Below, piece after piece: positions 9,736 to 18,728 of a stretch of DNA of 26,414 bases. The stretch's first letter is position 1. Every line of letters begins with the position of its first letter. The position numbers were made by a program, and so were the translations under genes. The notes beneath the pieces were generated by a model that saw only the letters and a list, made by a program, of their open reading frames with translations, ran no database searches and was not told where the DNA came from. Origin of the DNA: Phoronis australis (taxonomy: Eukaryota; Phoronida; Phoronidae); assembly GCA_002633005.1 (NCBI GenBank), contig NMRA01001285.1, positions 1-26,414 on the forward strand, written 5' to 3'.

Positions 9736-10169
9736 CAGAGGCGGATTTAGAGGGGAGCCAAGGGGCCATGTCCCAGCCCGCCCCTAAAATTCTCCGGATT
9801 CCATTTGGCAGTTCNCATCAATAACACCCCGCCCTGTTGCAAGATCTCATATCATTGTCTCAAGAAGCATTTTCAGTGGATGCCATAGTGAGGAGCCGGC
9901 CCCGGGGCCCGACATCCTCGGAGCAGCGGGCAAAGCGCAATTGTATGCACGCAGGCGGCACGAAAGTTGCTGGCGCCGATGATGTATACCTTCTGCTCAG
10001 GAAATCTGCCGTTGGACTAAAAAATAAAACGTGTTTTCCAACCTAGTCCGCTACCGGTCCTAGCTCGAACTCGGCAGTATTTCCTCCCGCTTCAGGGTTT
10101 GCTGGATTATTTTGCTTGCGGCCGTTAAGGCGGGGGCCCCTGCCCCTCCTCCCTTACTAAATCCGCCTA
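9736..10169. mobile_element. hAT-like MITE, about 0.43 kb
   Basis: The left end CAGAGGCGGATTTAG and right end CTAAATCCGCCT are inverted copies (core AGGCGGATTTAG, 12 bp). Both are followed inward by G/C-rich stretches with runs of G (left) and C (right). CAGRGGCGGAT-type termini are familiar from hAT superfamily elements, so hAT is the best guess. The interior (including an N at 9815 and a 69-codon plus frame at 9837-10046) is far richer in G+C than the flanks and encodes no transposase. I could not find a matching 8-bp target duplication, and the outermost bases at the right end (ATTATTG) do not mirror the left. Confidence 0.55.
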
Positions 10170-10428
10170 TTATTGTGTACTTTTTTCAAATTGTCACCTC
10201 TGTGGTCACAGGAGATTTGAACCGTTGGAGAGAAATTTTCAATCACATAGGGAATTTTTGGGCCTAGTGGCTGGGAATTTCGTGCGATTTTTAAATATTT
10301 TTGAGAGGGGAGTAGGGCCGATATTTGGCCCCAAAATTGAGGGATTGAAGGCCCTGTCCTTTTTGTAAAGAAAACTGCATCGCTCTTCAACCCATAATCA
10401 TGAAAACACAGCCTGGCTAACGCCCCTC

Positions 10429-10510
10429 GGGCGATAATTTTACAAAGTCCACTGGGGCTCTAGATAACGGGGGGATAACGACTTTGCCATGTAATAATCT
10501 ATATTTATCT
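10429..10510. mobile_element. Half copy of the GGGCGATAATT foldback MITE
   Basis: It starts GGGCGATAATTTTACAAAGT and follows one arm of the 2847-2989 element (CCACTSGGGCT, TAGATAACSGGGGATAA, GACTTTGCCATG). It ends in the loop TAATCTATATTTAT. The second arm is absent. Confidence 0.75.
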
Positions 10511-10613
10511 CCCATGTAGCACAGAAACGAAATACAGCACACTGTACTTAATACGATTGACACGTTAAGTTCAAACCTCCAACACGAAAGCATTACTGAA
10601 ACAACTGGGTGAA

Positions 10614-10979
10614 ATGCCCGCACAGTTAAACATCATAAAGTTTTGGGGAATTAAAGATACCTTCGATTTACCTCCATCGCACACAAATTGGAAAAGCTTC
10701 TTCACAACACCTACTGTAAGTAGAAAGTCACGTTTAATTTTACCAAAACTGGTACTAGTCACTCACCCAAAACAGAACCTGTACATTGAAGATTCCGGTT
10801 AACGTGTTACACCACAAAATTTGAACTTCATTGGATATGGTTATAGATGTTCTGTTTGTGGCTATACGGAATATGTTGCGAACGGGAACCTACGGACATT
10901 TCTAATAAACAGTCGCATAAACTCTGATTACTCCAATGTTGCCTCAACGACAAGTTTTAGTGAGAAACAGTTGCTGTAG
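10614..10979 (+). pseudogene. Interrupted reading frame with CxxC, possible zinc finger relic
   Basis: From ATG 10614 the frame runs 62 codons to TAA (10800-10802). It then continues in the same frame for 58 codons to TAG at 10977-10979, so 121 codons are broken by a single stop. The second half contains GYRCSVCGYTEYVANGNLRT, which begins like a C2H2 finger (aromatic-x-C-x2-C-G-Y). It lacks both histidines, and its NL position is shifted by one. A GTAAGT donor at 10716 also exists after 34 codons (phase 0), so 10614-10715 could instead be a first exon. The family is uncertain. A decayed zinc-finger-type gene is one option and chance openness is another. Confidence 0.25.
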
Positions 10980-12513
10980 AATGCGCTTGATTTTTACCGG
11001 GGAATAAAGCATCTTGCTGCTTCTAAGGTACACACTCAGGAATGTGGGTTAGTGTAGTTCGAACACTATATGTAACTGAAGAGCTCTAGGTGCATGTATA
11101 CGTAGAAATATTTTGACTTAATGAGATTTGAGGCGAGCACGCGTGAAATAAAAAAAACTCGTTTCAACACTTTGTTGGGAGTGATATGTGATCAGTCAAA
11201 TTGATTATAGACAAGCAGATAATTTACGATATGCATGAATATTTGAATCCCCATTTGCGTTGATGCACTTAGTGGCAGCAGACTAAATGTTCTATCGTGG
11301 TAATATAATTGTGGGTATTGAACATGTAGCGTTAAAATCAGGGCTTAATCATAGCTAGAATGATGCTGTGTCTAAGTGAACGAAATGCCATTTTAAAAAT
11401 TTTAGGTATGTTTTACATTGCCAAAGTAATTTGATTGTTTCAAAATCCTCTCCTTGGTTGCAGACCATTGGTACGGAACACACTGCCAAAAACCTCACTC
11501 GTGTGTCAGCTTTTCAATGAGAATTTCACTTCATTTCAGCACTATCATTGGGTCATTGGTACAAGTTGCTTCCACACAACTGAAAATGAATATGTACCCC
11601 AATTACTGGACATTGTCCCTTTGTAAACATTTTTTTCACAACTTAGAATTCTCTTTATTCAATATAGGAGTATTCTTCCACCATTGATTGTTAATTACTT
11701 AGACTGTCATCTATTCTCAATGGATAAGTTTTGGGATCTCTAGCAGCACTTGCTGTGATGGCAAATTTTACTTAAGTACACCGTCTGTTGTCTGAGGTGT
11801 GTTAACTTGCACATTAGAGGAGTGTCACCTCCTTAAGAAAAGCACGTAAAGCAGTGTTATTTTGGCAACCCATTTACTGTAGTCAATGCTTGCACAACGA
11901 AATGACCAATGGTAATTGTGGAGGCAAGAGTGGTTAACGTATTACTAACTATTGAACATCAATATGCTAGTATTGGCCAGTGTATAACTGCGTATATGTT
12001 TTTTAATTATTGTCAGGTATTGGCAAACAGTCACCATCACTTACCCTTGTGGCCTTATTCTTAAATGTAAATTCGATATGTTCACTGCAGAGAGTGTGAG
12101 AGCAGGAGGTATATTATTACATTTAATCAAATGCCTTTTTCCTGCAGTTTGTCACTTCAAATGTAATGAATGATTATGATTATTATATTAATCTGGAAAG
12201 TTTTTTTCAACTATTTCAATGTCGGAACATACTGGTCTAAAATGTTATCTTCTTGTTATGTTTTAGAAAGCATAACTTACGGTCTTAAGTGCGGTGTCAG
12301 GCAAACTTTTACTTTTTGATAGCAGTCATTAATGTTCCAAATTTGCTGCCAAGTCCGTGATTGGTTTGTAGTTTAGAACTGAACTGTATGTTATCGCGTA
12401 CTATGTTGTGAAGCTAATATGTCTTAATACTTTATGACCTGTATGCGCATGAGAACATTATGACAGAATTGAAACTTTGCAATATTCCTTTTGTACATGA
12501 TGGCTATTTGCAG
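10980..12513. other. No firm gene; possible intron
   Basis: Overlapping plus frames at 11435-11687 follow a plausible acceptor (TTGCAG before 11464), but none shows a domain. At 12091-12108 an 18-nt stretch lies between CACTGCAG and GTATAT. In the right phase it would join the 12514 exon as SVRAG, but micro-exons of this size cannot be called by eye. Confidence 0.35.
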
Positions 12514-12573
12514 ATACCGAGTTGTTTAAAACGATAAGAGGAAATGCTGAGGAACGTGGTAATTACCAAGAGT
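12514..12573 (+). CDS. Candidate internal exon (TELFKTIRGNAEERGNYQE)
   Basis: A 60-nt segment lies between a good acceptor (CTATTTGCAG) and a strong donor (GTAAGT at 12574). Only one frame is open. It reads TELFKTIRGNAEERGNYQE, starts with two bases of a split codon and ends with one. The charged, balanced composition looks protein-like. Its end phase fits the terminal exon candidate at 14166 directly, giving S at the junction. I do not recognise the protein. The terminal exon and poly(A) signal downstream support a plus-strand gene. The splice signals, single open frame and phase agreement are seen. The gene model itself is inference. Confidence 0.4.
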
Positions 12574-12701
12574 GTAAGTGATTTGATGAGCTTGTAAACT
12601 ACTTGAAATAAAGTGTACCATCTGTTTATCATTTGATGTAAAAGTTTGAGAAAATGTTAGTTGAGGTTTTGATGTTCAATTGGTCTACACTTTTCTTTTA
12701 G

Positions 12702-12732
12702 TAGATGTCTACACTGGTAGAGCGCTGACATT
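12702..12732 (+). CDS. Possible alternative 31-nt exon
   Basis: A strong acceptor with a pyrimidine tract (TTTTCTTTTAG, followed by a second TAG three bases on) and a good donor GTGAGT at 12733 bound 31 nt (28 nt from the second TAG). Inserted between 12514-12573 and 14166-14230, it shifts the frame and gives DVYTGRALTFYGHPG then stop, so it would replace the TDTLVDEQLEDGG tail. Whether it is used is unknown. Confidence 0.25.
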
Positions 12733-13255
12733 GTGAGTATGTTATTGGTTTCCATGTATAACAAACATTTGGATTCCATGTTTTCAAGAAATGTTTTAAT
12801 CCATAAGTGGGACCTTTTGCATTATGCCCAAATTTGATGGTTATTTTCACAGTGTAGTATCTCAGAAATCGCTGATCAGAGTCTTCTGAAAATTTGTCTT
12901 AGGGTATATGACTCACTACCTCACAAAAACTAAAACATTAATAATTAGTTTTTTTTTTCCTTAAAACAGTCCCCCTTCTGCTCGAGGGGCCATCAAAATT
13001 TGAACCTTTTTAAAATTAAAACTCGAGAGTTCTTAAACGGAAAAAATCACGTTGTAACAAACTTAACTCCGTTTTTGATATGCCATCGTGATGTTTCATG
13101 TTAAGTTTTTGTAGCGTACCAGCAGATTGCCGACCAGACAATTCTCACAGGACATAATCATTCTGGTTTACAGAAAATATAATGGCAAATAGTAAATTTT
13201 TACAACAAACACTCATTGAAGTAATCAAGTACTCATATAAATTCAATATACCTAC

Positions 13256-13345
13256 CTTTATTTTCTTTGCTAGGGTCAGTTGCTGCCTAAACAACACGTC
13301 TTCATTCATGATTAAGAATGCAAAAACTTGCACCCCCTGCACCAT
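13256..13345 (-). CDS. Weak candidate exon, unknown protein
   Basis: On the minus strand, ATG at 13345 opens 30 codons (containing VFAFLIMNEDVLFRQQLTLA) ending at AAAG|GTAGGT, a good donor in phase 0. The frame stays open to 13145. There is no conserved motif and no matching exon. It lies in what would be an intron of the plus-strand candidate, so at most one model may be right. Confidence 0.15.
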
Positions 13346-14165
13346 GTATTGAATAAATGATGCAAAAATGTAGTTTTACAGATTTATTGATAACGTGTTT
13401 ATAGAATTACTGCATTAGTTTGCTGACAGAGGTTGAATCAACCCGATAATTCTTTGCAGCCAATTACAGTCCTACACAATTAGACAGTAGAAGTTGTAAG
13501 TATGTTTCAGTTTATTTTATCTGAAAATCAGTTCAGCTACCTCCCTTCAAGATTTGCCGTTTGCTTTTGGTCTGTGATTCGGATTAAAAATTCTTTACAT
13601 CAGGTTCACAATGATCCTAGTTTTTTGAAGAAATAAGAATGATTCTCTGTGATCCAATAGGACCTAAATAGTGATCGTAGAAATCATGGACATGTTCCGA
13701 TTTTGAAGGATCCATGGTTTATAAAATGAAGTACCAAAAACAATTATTTTTTCACAAGTGGTTTTGTTAAAGTCACTTTGAGTACCTGCTATATCTTCGA
13801 TCTCCTTCTTATGGGAATGCGCGAAGTACCGCTTGCCTTTCGCTCTTTGTTATGTATAAGTTGACTGTAAACTCCTTATGGTTTTATGCATTACATGTTG
13901 TACCAGTGTAGAACAATTTTTTTAGAAGAGCTTATGCCTTAGGTCATGGCAGGTTATACAAAAATAGTTGATGTTTCATTTATTGTATGTATGAGAATTA
14001 TGTATGCCTATAATAGGATAAGGGGTAATTCAAATGTTTTGTCATGGTTAGCAATAATCTTAATATGTAAGTATAGTGGTTTTGGGTTTGATTGGTTCAA
14101 ATGTTTGCCATGATAGTTGTTTTTGAAACAATACATGTTTTAAGGACAATTTAATTTAATTTCAG

Positions 14166-14230
14166 CTACGGACACCCTGGTTGATGAGCAGTTGGAAGAT
14201 GGTGGAGGTTGGTCTTATACCACTAATTGA
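14166..14230 (+). CDS. Candidate terminal exon (TDTLVDEQLEDGGGWSYTTN, stop)
   Basis: The acceptor TTTAATTTCAG precedes 14166. In the phase left by 12514-12573 the exon completes a split codon and encodes TDTLVDEQLEDGGGWSYTTN followed by TGA at 14228-14230. An AATAAA hexamer lies 26 nt after the stop, and a GT-rich stretch follows it, as expected of a 3' end. The product is unknown. The acidic tail has no recognised domain. The other phase (through 12702-12732) gives a shorter tail ending YGHPG. Confidence 0.4.
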
Positions 14231-14255
14231 TTAAATATTGTTGTTTATTAAGTGT

Positions 14256-14261
14256 AATAAA
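14256..14261 (+). terminator. Poly(A) signal AATAAA
   Basis: AATAAA is followed about 20 nt later by GT-rich sequence (TGTGATGTTGTGTCTGT). It suits the end of the plus-strand exon set 12514-14230 with a very short 3' UTR. Confidence 0.4.
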
Positions 14262-14602
14262 CTACATTCATTTAATATGTGATGTTGTGTCTGTCCATCT
14301 ATTTTGCACAGTTGCTTTCCATTTTGCTTAATAGACACATGGGTGCCCATTTCCACTGCTGGAGTTTCTTTCCCCAACTTCACTTTCTATCCCCAAACCT
14401 ATGACTTTCTGTGTTAATTTAATCGTGCATTGTTCACATACAAAGAAGTCAAAACTGACACATTGAATTGGAGGCTATCTAACTGTGAATATTCAAAGTT
14501 GTAGCAAGTGCCATCTTGTAACTTCATGGAGAACTGTGTGTACAAGTATAATCAGGAAAAGAATCTGTCAGAATATTAACTGACAGTATTTTTAGTTGCA
14601 TT

Positions 14603-14748
14603 GTTACTCTGCGCGTGCAAGCGCAGAGTACTGTTGTTCCTGAGTTTTCTTCAATTTTATTCTTATTCTTATTACTTTGTGCGTGCAAGCGCAGAGTACT
14701 GTTGTTCCTGGGTTTTTTCAATTTTATTCTCCTTATTCTTATTATTAT
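14603..14748. repeat. 68-bp tandem pair with 10-bp-stem hairpin
   Basis: GCGTGCAAGCGCAGAG and the following TACTGTTGTTCCTG-pyrimidine block occur at 14613 and again at 14681, a 68-bp period. In the first copy TACTCTGCGC and GCGCAGAGTA form a perfect 10-bp stem around a 6-nt loop. In the second copy the left arm is slightly mismatched. A third relic (ATGCAAGCGCAGAG) lies at 15862, at the start of the second higher-order repeat copy. TTCTTATTCTTC tracts follow in each case. Confidence 0.75.
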
Positions 14749-15472
14749 TCTTATTCTTCTTCCGACCAACTTAATAACAAAATGGTTGAATGTATGTTCT
14801 TTAAATCTAATATATGAATTTAGGCAATCTATAAATTTTGATTCGTTATATATTCGTATTCAATAATGCACCAGAAAAGGTCATTTGGTGCAAAGGTAGT
14901 GTAATTTTCAAAATGCCAGTCATTCTTTATTTCAAAAGCTATTCTTTTCAAATTCGGTACACAGGTATAAGTCAATTAGGCAATTTAAAAAATTACTTTT
15001 CTAAGTAATCGGGTAATCCAATCAGTTGAAATATGTCAAAGGTAATTAGGTGCGAACTAAAATTTCTCTAGACACTTCAAATTAACAGGTCTGATTGGTA
15101 CAGGAAATTCAATTCGAAATCCAAAGATTCTGGTCATTTAGTGCAAACATGGGGTCATTAGGTGCATTTTTCTTCTGAAAATTTGAACTTTTCAATCAGC
15201 AAGTATTCTGATGTGTCAACCGTCAGATAACTGTGATTCTCAGCATTAAACACGTTTTTCATGAGCTTTGCATTAATGCTTCTAAAGATGCTTATAATGC
15301 ACCGGATAGGGTCAATTAGTGCAAAGGTCATGTAACGTTCAAAATGTTGTATCTCTTACGTTTTTCAAGAAATTCTTTTCAATTTCAGCACACTTGGGTA
15401 AGTCAACATGCCAAATTAATGACCTACTTTACTTTGCAATAGGCCTAAACAACAGAAAAAATAGGTCAAAGG

Positions 15473-15485
15473 TCATTGAGTGCAA
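15473..15485 (+). promoter_or_regulatory. Perfect DR1 nuclear-receptor motif
   Basis: AGGTCA-A-AGGTCA in the second subunit of repeat copy 1. This is the textbook direct repeat with one-base spacing bound by RXR, HNF4 and PPAR-type receptors. Activity is inferred only. Confidence 0.5.
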
Positions 15486-16215
15486 AACACAATTTCGAGC
15501 TAGATACTTCAAAATTACATATTTGTTTACTAAGTGCGATTGAGTTTGAATTCTAAATTTTCAGGTCATTTGGTGAAGCCTTGGGGTCATTAGGTGCATT
15601 TTTCTTCTGAAAGTTTGACCAATTCATTCATCTTGTATTCTGAAGTGCTTAAAGTACAACATCTGTGATTTTAGCATTAACACACTTTTAATCGAGTTAA
15701 CAATTACTCCCTCATCGGGGCTCATAATGCACCGGAAGAGGTCAATTAGTGGAAAGGTCATCAAAAAATTAAGGTGAAATTTCTTCTACAATATTAAAGA
15801 ATTCTTTTTCATATTGGCAAATGGGTTGCTGTCAGTAACTTTACATAATAATTCCAGTTATATGCAAGCGCAGAGTTCGTTATTGTCATGCCGTGACACT
15901 AATCTTTCTAGTTCTTCTCATTCTTATTCTTCTTCCGACGAACTTTGACACTTAATAACTCCAAAATGGTTGCTGGTATTTTTTTCAAATTTAACATATG
16001 AATTAGACAGCATATAAATTTTGATTCATTATATATTCATATTCTACAATACACCGAAAGAGGTCATTTGGTGCAAAGGTCATGTAATATTCAACATTTT
16101 ACTCCTTCTTTACTTTAAAAGCTATTATTTTCAAATTTGGTACACAGGTATAAGTCAATAAGGCAATTTAAAAAAATACTATTCTAAGTAATCGGGTCAT
16201 CCAATCAGGTTAAGC

Positions 16216-16228
16216 AGGTCAGAGGTCA
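16216..16228 (+). promoter_or_regulatory. Perfect DR1 nuclear-receptor motif
   Basis: AGGTCA-G-AGGTCA in the first subunit of repeat copy 2. The matching place in copy 1 (about 15032) is degenerate (TGTCAAAGGTAA). Confidence 0.5.
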
Positions 16229-16643
16229 TTAGGTGCAAACTAACATTTTGAGCTTGACACTTCTTAGTCACAGGTTTGATTGGCACAAGTAATTCAATTC
16301 GGAATCCAAAGTTTCAGGTCATTTAGTGCAAACGTGGAGTCCTTAGGTGCATTTTTCTTCTGAAAATTTGACCTTTCATTCACCATGTATTCTGATGTGT
16401 CAAATGTTAGACAACTGTGATTCTCAGAATTAAACACATTTTCATGGGTTTTGCAATAATTCAACTAAAGACGCTTATAATGCACCGGATAGGGTCAATT
16501 AGTGCAAAGGTCAGCTAACGTTCAAAATGTTATATCTCACGTTTTCAAGAATTTTTTTTCAATTTCAGCACACTGGGGTAAGTCAAAATGCCAACTGAAC
16601 ACCAAACTTTACTACGCTATAGGCCTAACCAATCAGAAAAAAT

Positions 16644-16656
16644 AGGTCAAAGGTCA
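16644..16656 (+). promoter_or_regulatory. Perfect DR1 nuclear-receptor motif
   Basis: AGGTCA-A-AGGTCA in the second subunit of repeat copy 2, the partner of 15473-15485. Confidence 0.5.
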
Positions 16657-17175
16657 TTGAGTGCAAACTAAACTTTTGAGCCAGAGACTTCAAAATTACA
16701 TATCTGTTTAATAAATGCGATTGAATTTGAATTCCAAATTTTCATGCCATTTGGTGCATCCATGGCGTCATTAGGTGCATGTTACTTCTGAAAGTTTGAC
16801 CAATTGATTAATCTTGTATTCTGAAGTGCTTATAGAAAAACATCTGTGATTCTTAGCATCAACCACACGTTTAATTGAGTTTAGAATTTTTCCCTCATCG
16901 GGGCTCATAATGTACCGGAAGAGGTCAATTAGTGGAGAGGTTATCAAAATATTAACATGTACTGTAATTTCTCCTACAATTCTAAAGAATTCCTTCTCAT
17001 ATTTCTAAATGTGTTGCTGTCAATAACTTCCCATACCAATACCAGTAATACGCACGCGCCTGGTCTACTATTGTCACGCCGTGACAATCTTTCTAGTTTT
17101 GTTTTGTTAATCTGTTTGATGGGCTTGACCCCGAGGTACAGTGATGATGTAATTTGTTTACTACAAAATAGTGTG

Positions 17176-17188
17176 GAACTTTCTAGAA
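17176..17188 (+). promoter_or_regulatory. Perfect heat-shock element
   Basis: GAA-CT-TTC-TA-GAA matches nGAAnnTTCnnGAAn, the three-unit binding site of heat-shock factor. First of four HSE-like sites in the putative LTR. Confidence 0.5.
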
Positions 17189-17220
17189 GACTCTAGTGTG
17201 ACAGTGATCAATGCAGTCTG

Positions 17221-17233
17221 GAATATTCTAGAG
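17221..17233 (+). promoter_or_regulatory. Near-perfect heat-shock element
   Basis: GAA-TA-TTC-TA-GAG: two perfect units and one with a single mismatch. Confidence 0.4.
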
Positions 17234-17269
17234 ACTAGTACATGTTTGTAGAATGGTCGGGTAGATTCA

Positions 17270-17282
17270 GAAAGTTCTAGAA
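17270..17282 (+). promoter_or_regulatory. Perfect heat-shock element
   Basis: GAA-AG-TTC-TA-GAA, a second exact three-unit site. Confidence 0.5.
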
Positions 17283-17298
17283 TGAGCTTTAATTGATG

Positions 17299-17311
17299 AA
17301 AAGTTCCAGAA
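17299..17311 (+). promoter_or_regulatory. Near-perfect heat-shock element
   Basis: AAA-AG-TTC-CA-GAA: one mismatch in the first unit. Confidence 0.4.
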
Positions 17312-17721
17312 CATTGCATTAGGTTATCAATACACAAGCACGGTTTGTGTTAGTCAGATCAAGTCAGTTCAAGAGAGATTAAGTCAGTTCAAGAAAGTTA
17401 ATCAGGAGAATTACAGTTGAGTTGCACCGAAGGAGAATCAGCAGTTACAGCAATAGTCAATAGAGAGCCAGCTATAGAGACAGCAAGTTATTGAATCGAC
17501 GAGTGTAACAGTTGCTGATAGTGTCTCAGAAGTCCATCACAAGTCAACGCTTTGCAGCACTGGCTGGAGCATAAACAGACATTACGTCGGCATTTTTCTT
17601 TGAGTAGGCTTGTAATCATACGGTCAGGATTAATGAAGGATTAACTCGAACCAGTCTTCAGTCAATCGTCGCACCGAAAGCTATTAGCACCGGTCTGTAA
17701 CAACCTGCGCCCACCCATACA

Positions 17722-17739
17722 TGGCGAGCAAGCCAGGAG
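17722..17739 (+). other. Candidate tRNA primer-binding site
   Basis: TGGCGAGCAAGCCAGGAG begins with TGG, the complement of the tRNA 3' CCA, and lies directly after the proposed LTR end and 56 bp before gag. The priming tRNA was not identified. Confidence 0.4.
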
Positions 17740-17794
17740 CTTACTGACGGTAACAAGGTGTGATAAAGTGGACTGTTGGGATTAGCGACTCACT

Positions 17795-18258
17795 ATGGAG
17801 ACAAGATCTCAACTAAGGGAGTTGATGGCTCTCGGACAAGAAATGGGTCTGCAGGGAGACGACATCAGACAGTTTGTGGAAAAACAACAAGCTGAGGCGC
17901 GTGCTGAGGCTGATGCTGAGACAAAGGAGAGAAGGCAAGCTGCTGAGGTGAGGAGAGAAAGCAAGCTCGTAAGGCTGAAGAAAGAAGGCAAGCCTGCGAA
18001 GCCGAACAGCAGATGGAGAGAGAAAGAATGGAACTTGTGAGGGTGCTAGCGGCACTCAAGGCTGAACAGGTAGCAGCTGAGGGTAGCTATGCTACACCAA
18101 CATGGGGCGTGAAACCGAAGCTACCCAAGTTTGACGAAAAGCAGGATGAAATGGACAACTTCTTGGAAAGGTTTGAAAGATACGCAGAGAGCCAGAGTTG
18201 GACCCAGATTGAATGGGCAATTAGTCTCAGTCCCCTCTTAAAGAAAGCGTCCAGCGGC
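17795..18258 (+). pseudogene. Truncated, frameshifted Ty3/Gypsy-type gag
   Basis: The structural protein of an LTR retrotransposon, normally forming the particle that packages element RNA. ATG 17795 starts METRSQLRELMALGQEMGLQ. A long charged, probably coiled-coil stretch follows (repeated Ala/Glu/Arg/Lys). Around 17945-17960 the frame changes, and the second frame carries the conserved gag core (PKLPKFDEKQDEMDNFLERF then WTQIEWAISLSPLL). In relatives this core leads on to the rest of gag and then pol. Here it ends after LSPLLKKASSG and a stop, and host-like sequence follows. No nucleocapsid knuckle, protease, reverse transcriptase or 3' LTR is present, so the copy is 3'-truncated and inactive. 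Confidence 0.8.
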
Positions 18259-18475
18259 TAAAACATTTTTTTGACACCAGAAATGCATGTATGTTTCATA
18301 AAAAATATTGATTTCGCTTCTTACATACGACGGAAAGTAATTAATTGCAACTCAAAGTACACCGCTCATAATGTGTAGCCCCTTCGAGCGGCCCAGAAAA
18401 AAATCTCAACCTATCTGCGTAAAGTGGTTCATCTGACATGATCGTGGCCACGAATTTACTGGGGAGCCACATTGC
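18259..18475. other. Short non-coding stretch after the truncated retroelement
   Basis: Nothing coding is seen. TTTTTTTGACACCAGAAA near 18267 resembles TTTTTGACACCTGAAA on the minus strand just outside the second THAP copy (about 21190-21205). This suggests the THAP-bearing duplication may once have extended to here. Confidence 0.3.
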
Positions 18476-18728
18476 GTAACAGCTGAGTGCCATTTCTCGG
18501 ACGTTCTGCACTTGTCGATCTCTGGACTAAAATGCCTCTTTGCGTGGTGTGCGGGTGTAACAATGTCAGCGGCAATGGGATACATTTGCACAACTACCAC
18601 ACCGATCACGTCGTGTGCCGTGCGTGGAATAGATCCGTATCCACAACAAGTCCTTGCGACAGACTTCCCGATCGGCAAAATCTGATCTAGGCTTGGTGCA
18701 AAGCTGTATACAAACTATAAAGCTTCGC
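18476..18728 (+). repeat. Inverted duplication, arm 1 (carries a THAP exon)
   Basis: Matches the reverse complement of 20926-21175. Shared blocks include GTAACAGCTG, ACTTGTC, CTAAAATGCCTCTTTG, GTGGTGTGCGGG, CACCGATCACGTCGTGTGCC, GATCGGCAA, TAGGCTTGGTGCAAAG and GCTTCGC. The arms have drifted but align along the whole 250 bp. Confidence 0.8.
18532..18690 (+). pseudogene. THAP-domain N-terminal exon, copy 1 (partial)
   Basis: ATG 18532 gives 52 codons beginning MPLCVVCGCNNVSGNGIHLH. This resembles the start of THAP zinc fingers: zinc-ligand Cys at 4 and 9 (CxxxxC, GCNN), the HxF-like position (HNY) and CRAWNRSV, which matches the conserved W and following basic segment. THAP domains bind DNA in host regulators and in P-element-type transposases. 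The second half of the domain (CxxH and AVPTIF-like end) is missing. The frame stops at 18688-18690, so the rest could lie in a lost or unseen exon. The HxFP proline is replaced. Probably a decayed copy. Confidence 0.5.

Larger units (their letters stand above)
14749..17100. repeat. Two-copy higher-order tandem repeat (1183 bp, 431-bp subunits)
   Basis: The landmark AATGCACCGGA...AGGTCAATTAGTGCAAAGGTCA recurs at 14865, 15296 and 15726, then at 16048, 16479 and 16909. Within each copy the spacing is 431 and 430 bp. Between copies each landmark is exactly 1183 bp from its partner. Partners are clearly more alike than neighbours, as in higher-order repeats. The third subunit of each copy is cut short and joined to a TGTCAYGCCGTGACA palindrome and a TTCTTATTCTTC tract. 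No coding frame of note lies inside it. Confidence 0.85.
17105..17721 (+). mobile_element. Putative 5' LTR of a Ty3/Gypsy-like retrotransposon
   Basis: It lies immediately before a primer-binding-site candidate and gag. The proposed ends are TGTTAA at 17105 and CATACA at 17721, fitting TG...CA, but the left boundary is a guess because no second LTR is present for comparison. The left half carries heat-shock-element motifs (17176-17311). A 20-bp-period repeat (AAGTCAGTTCAAGA at 17361 and 17381) sits where the transcription start or R region could be. It abuts the end of the higher-order repeat. Confidence 0.45.
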
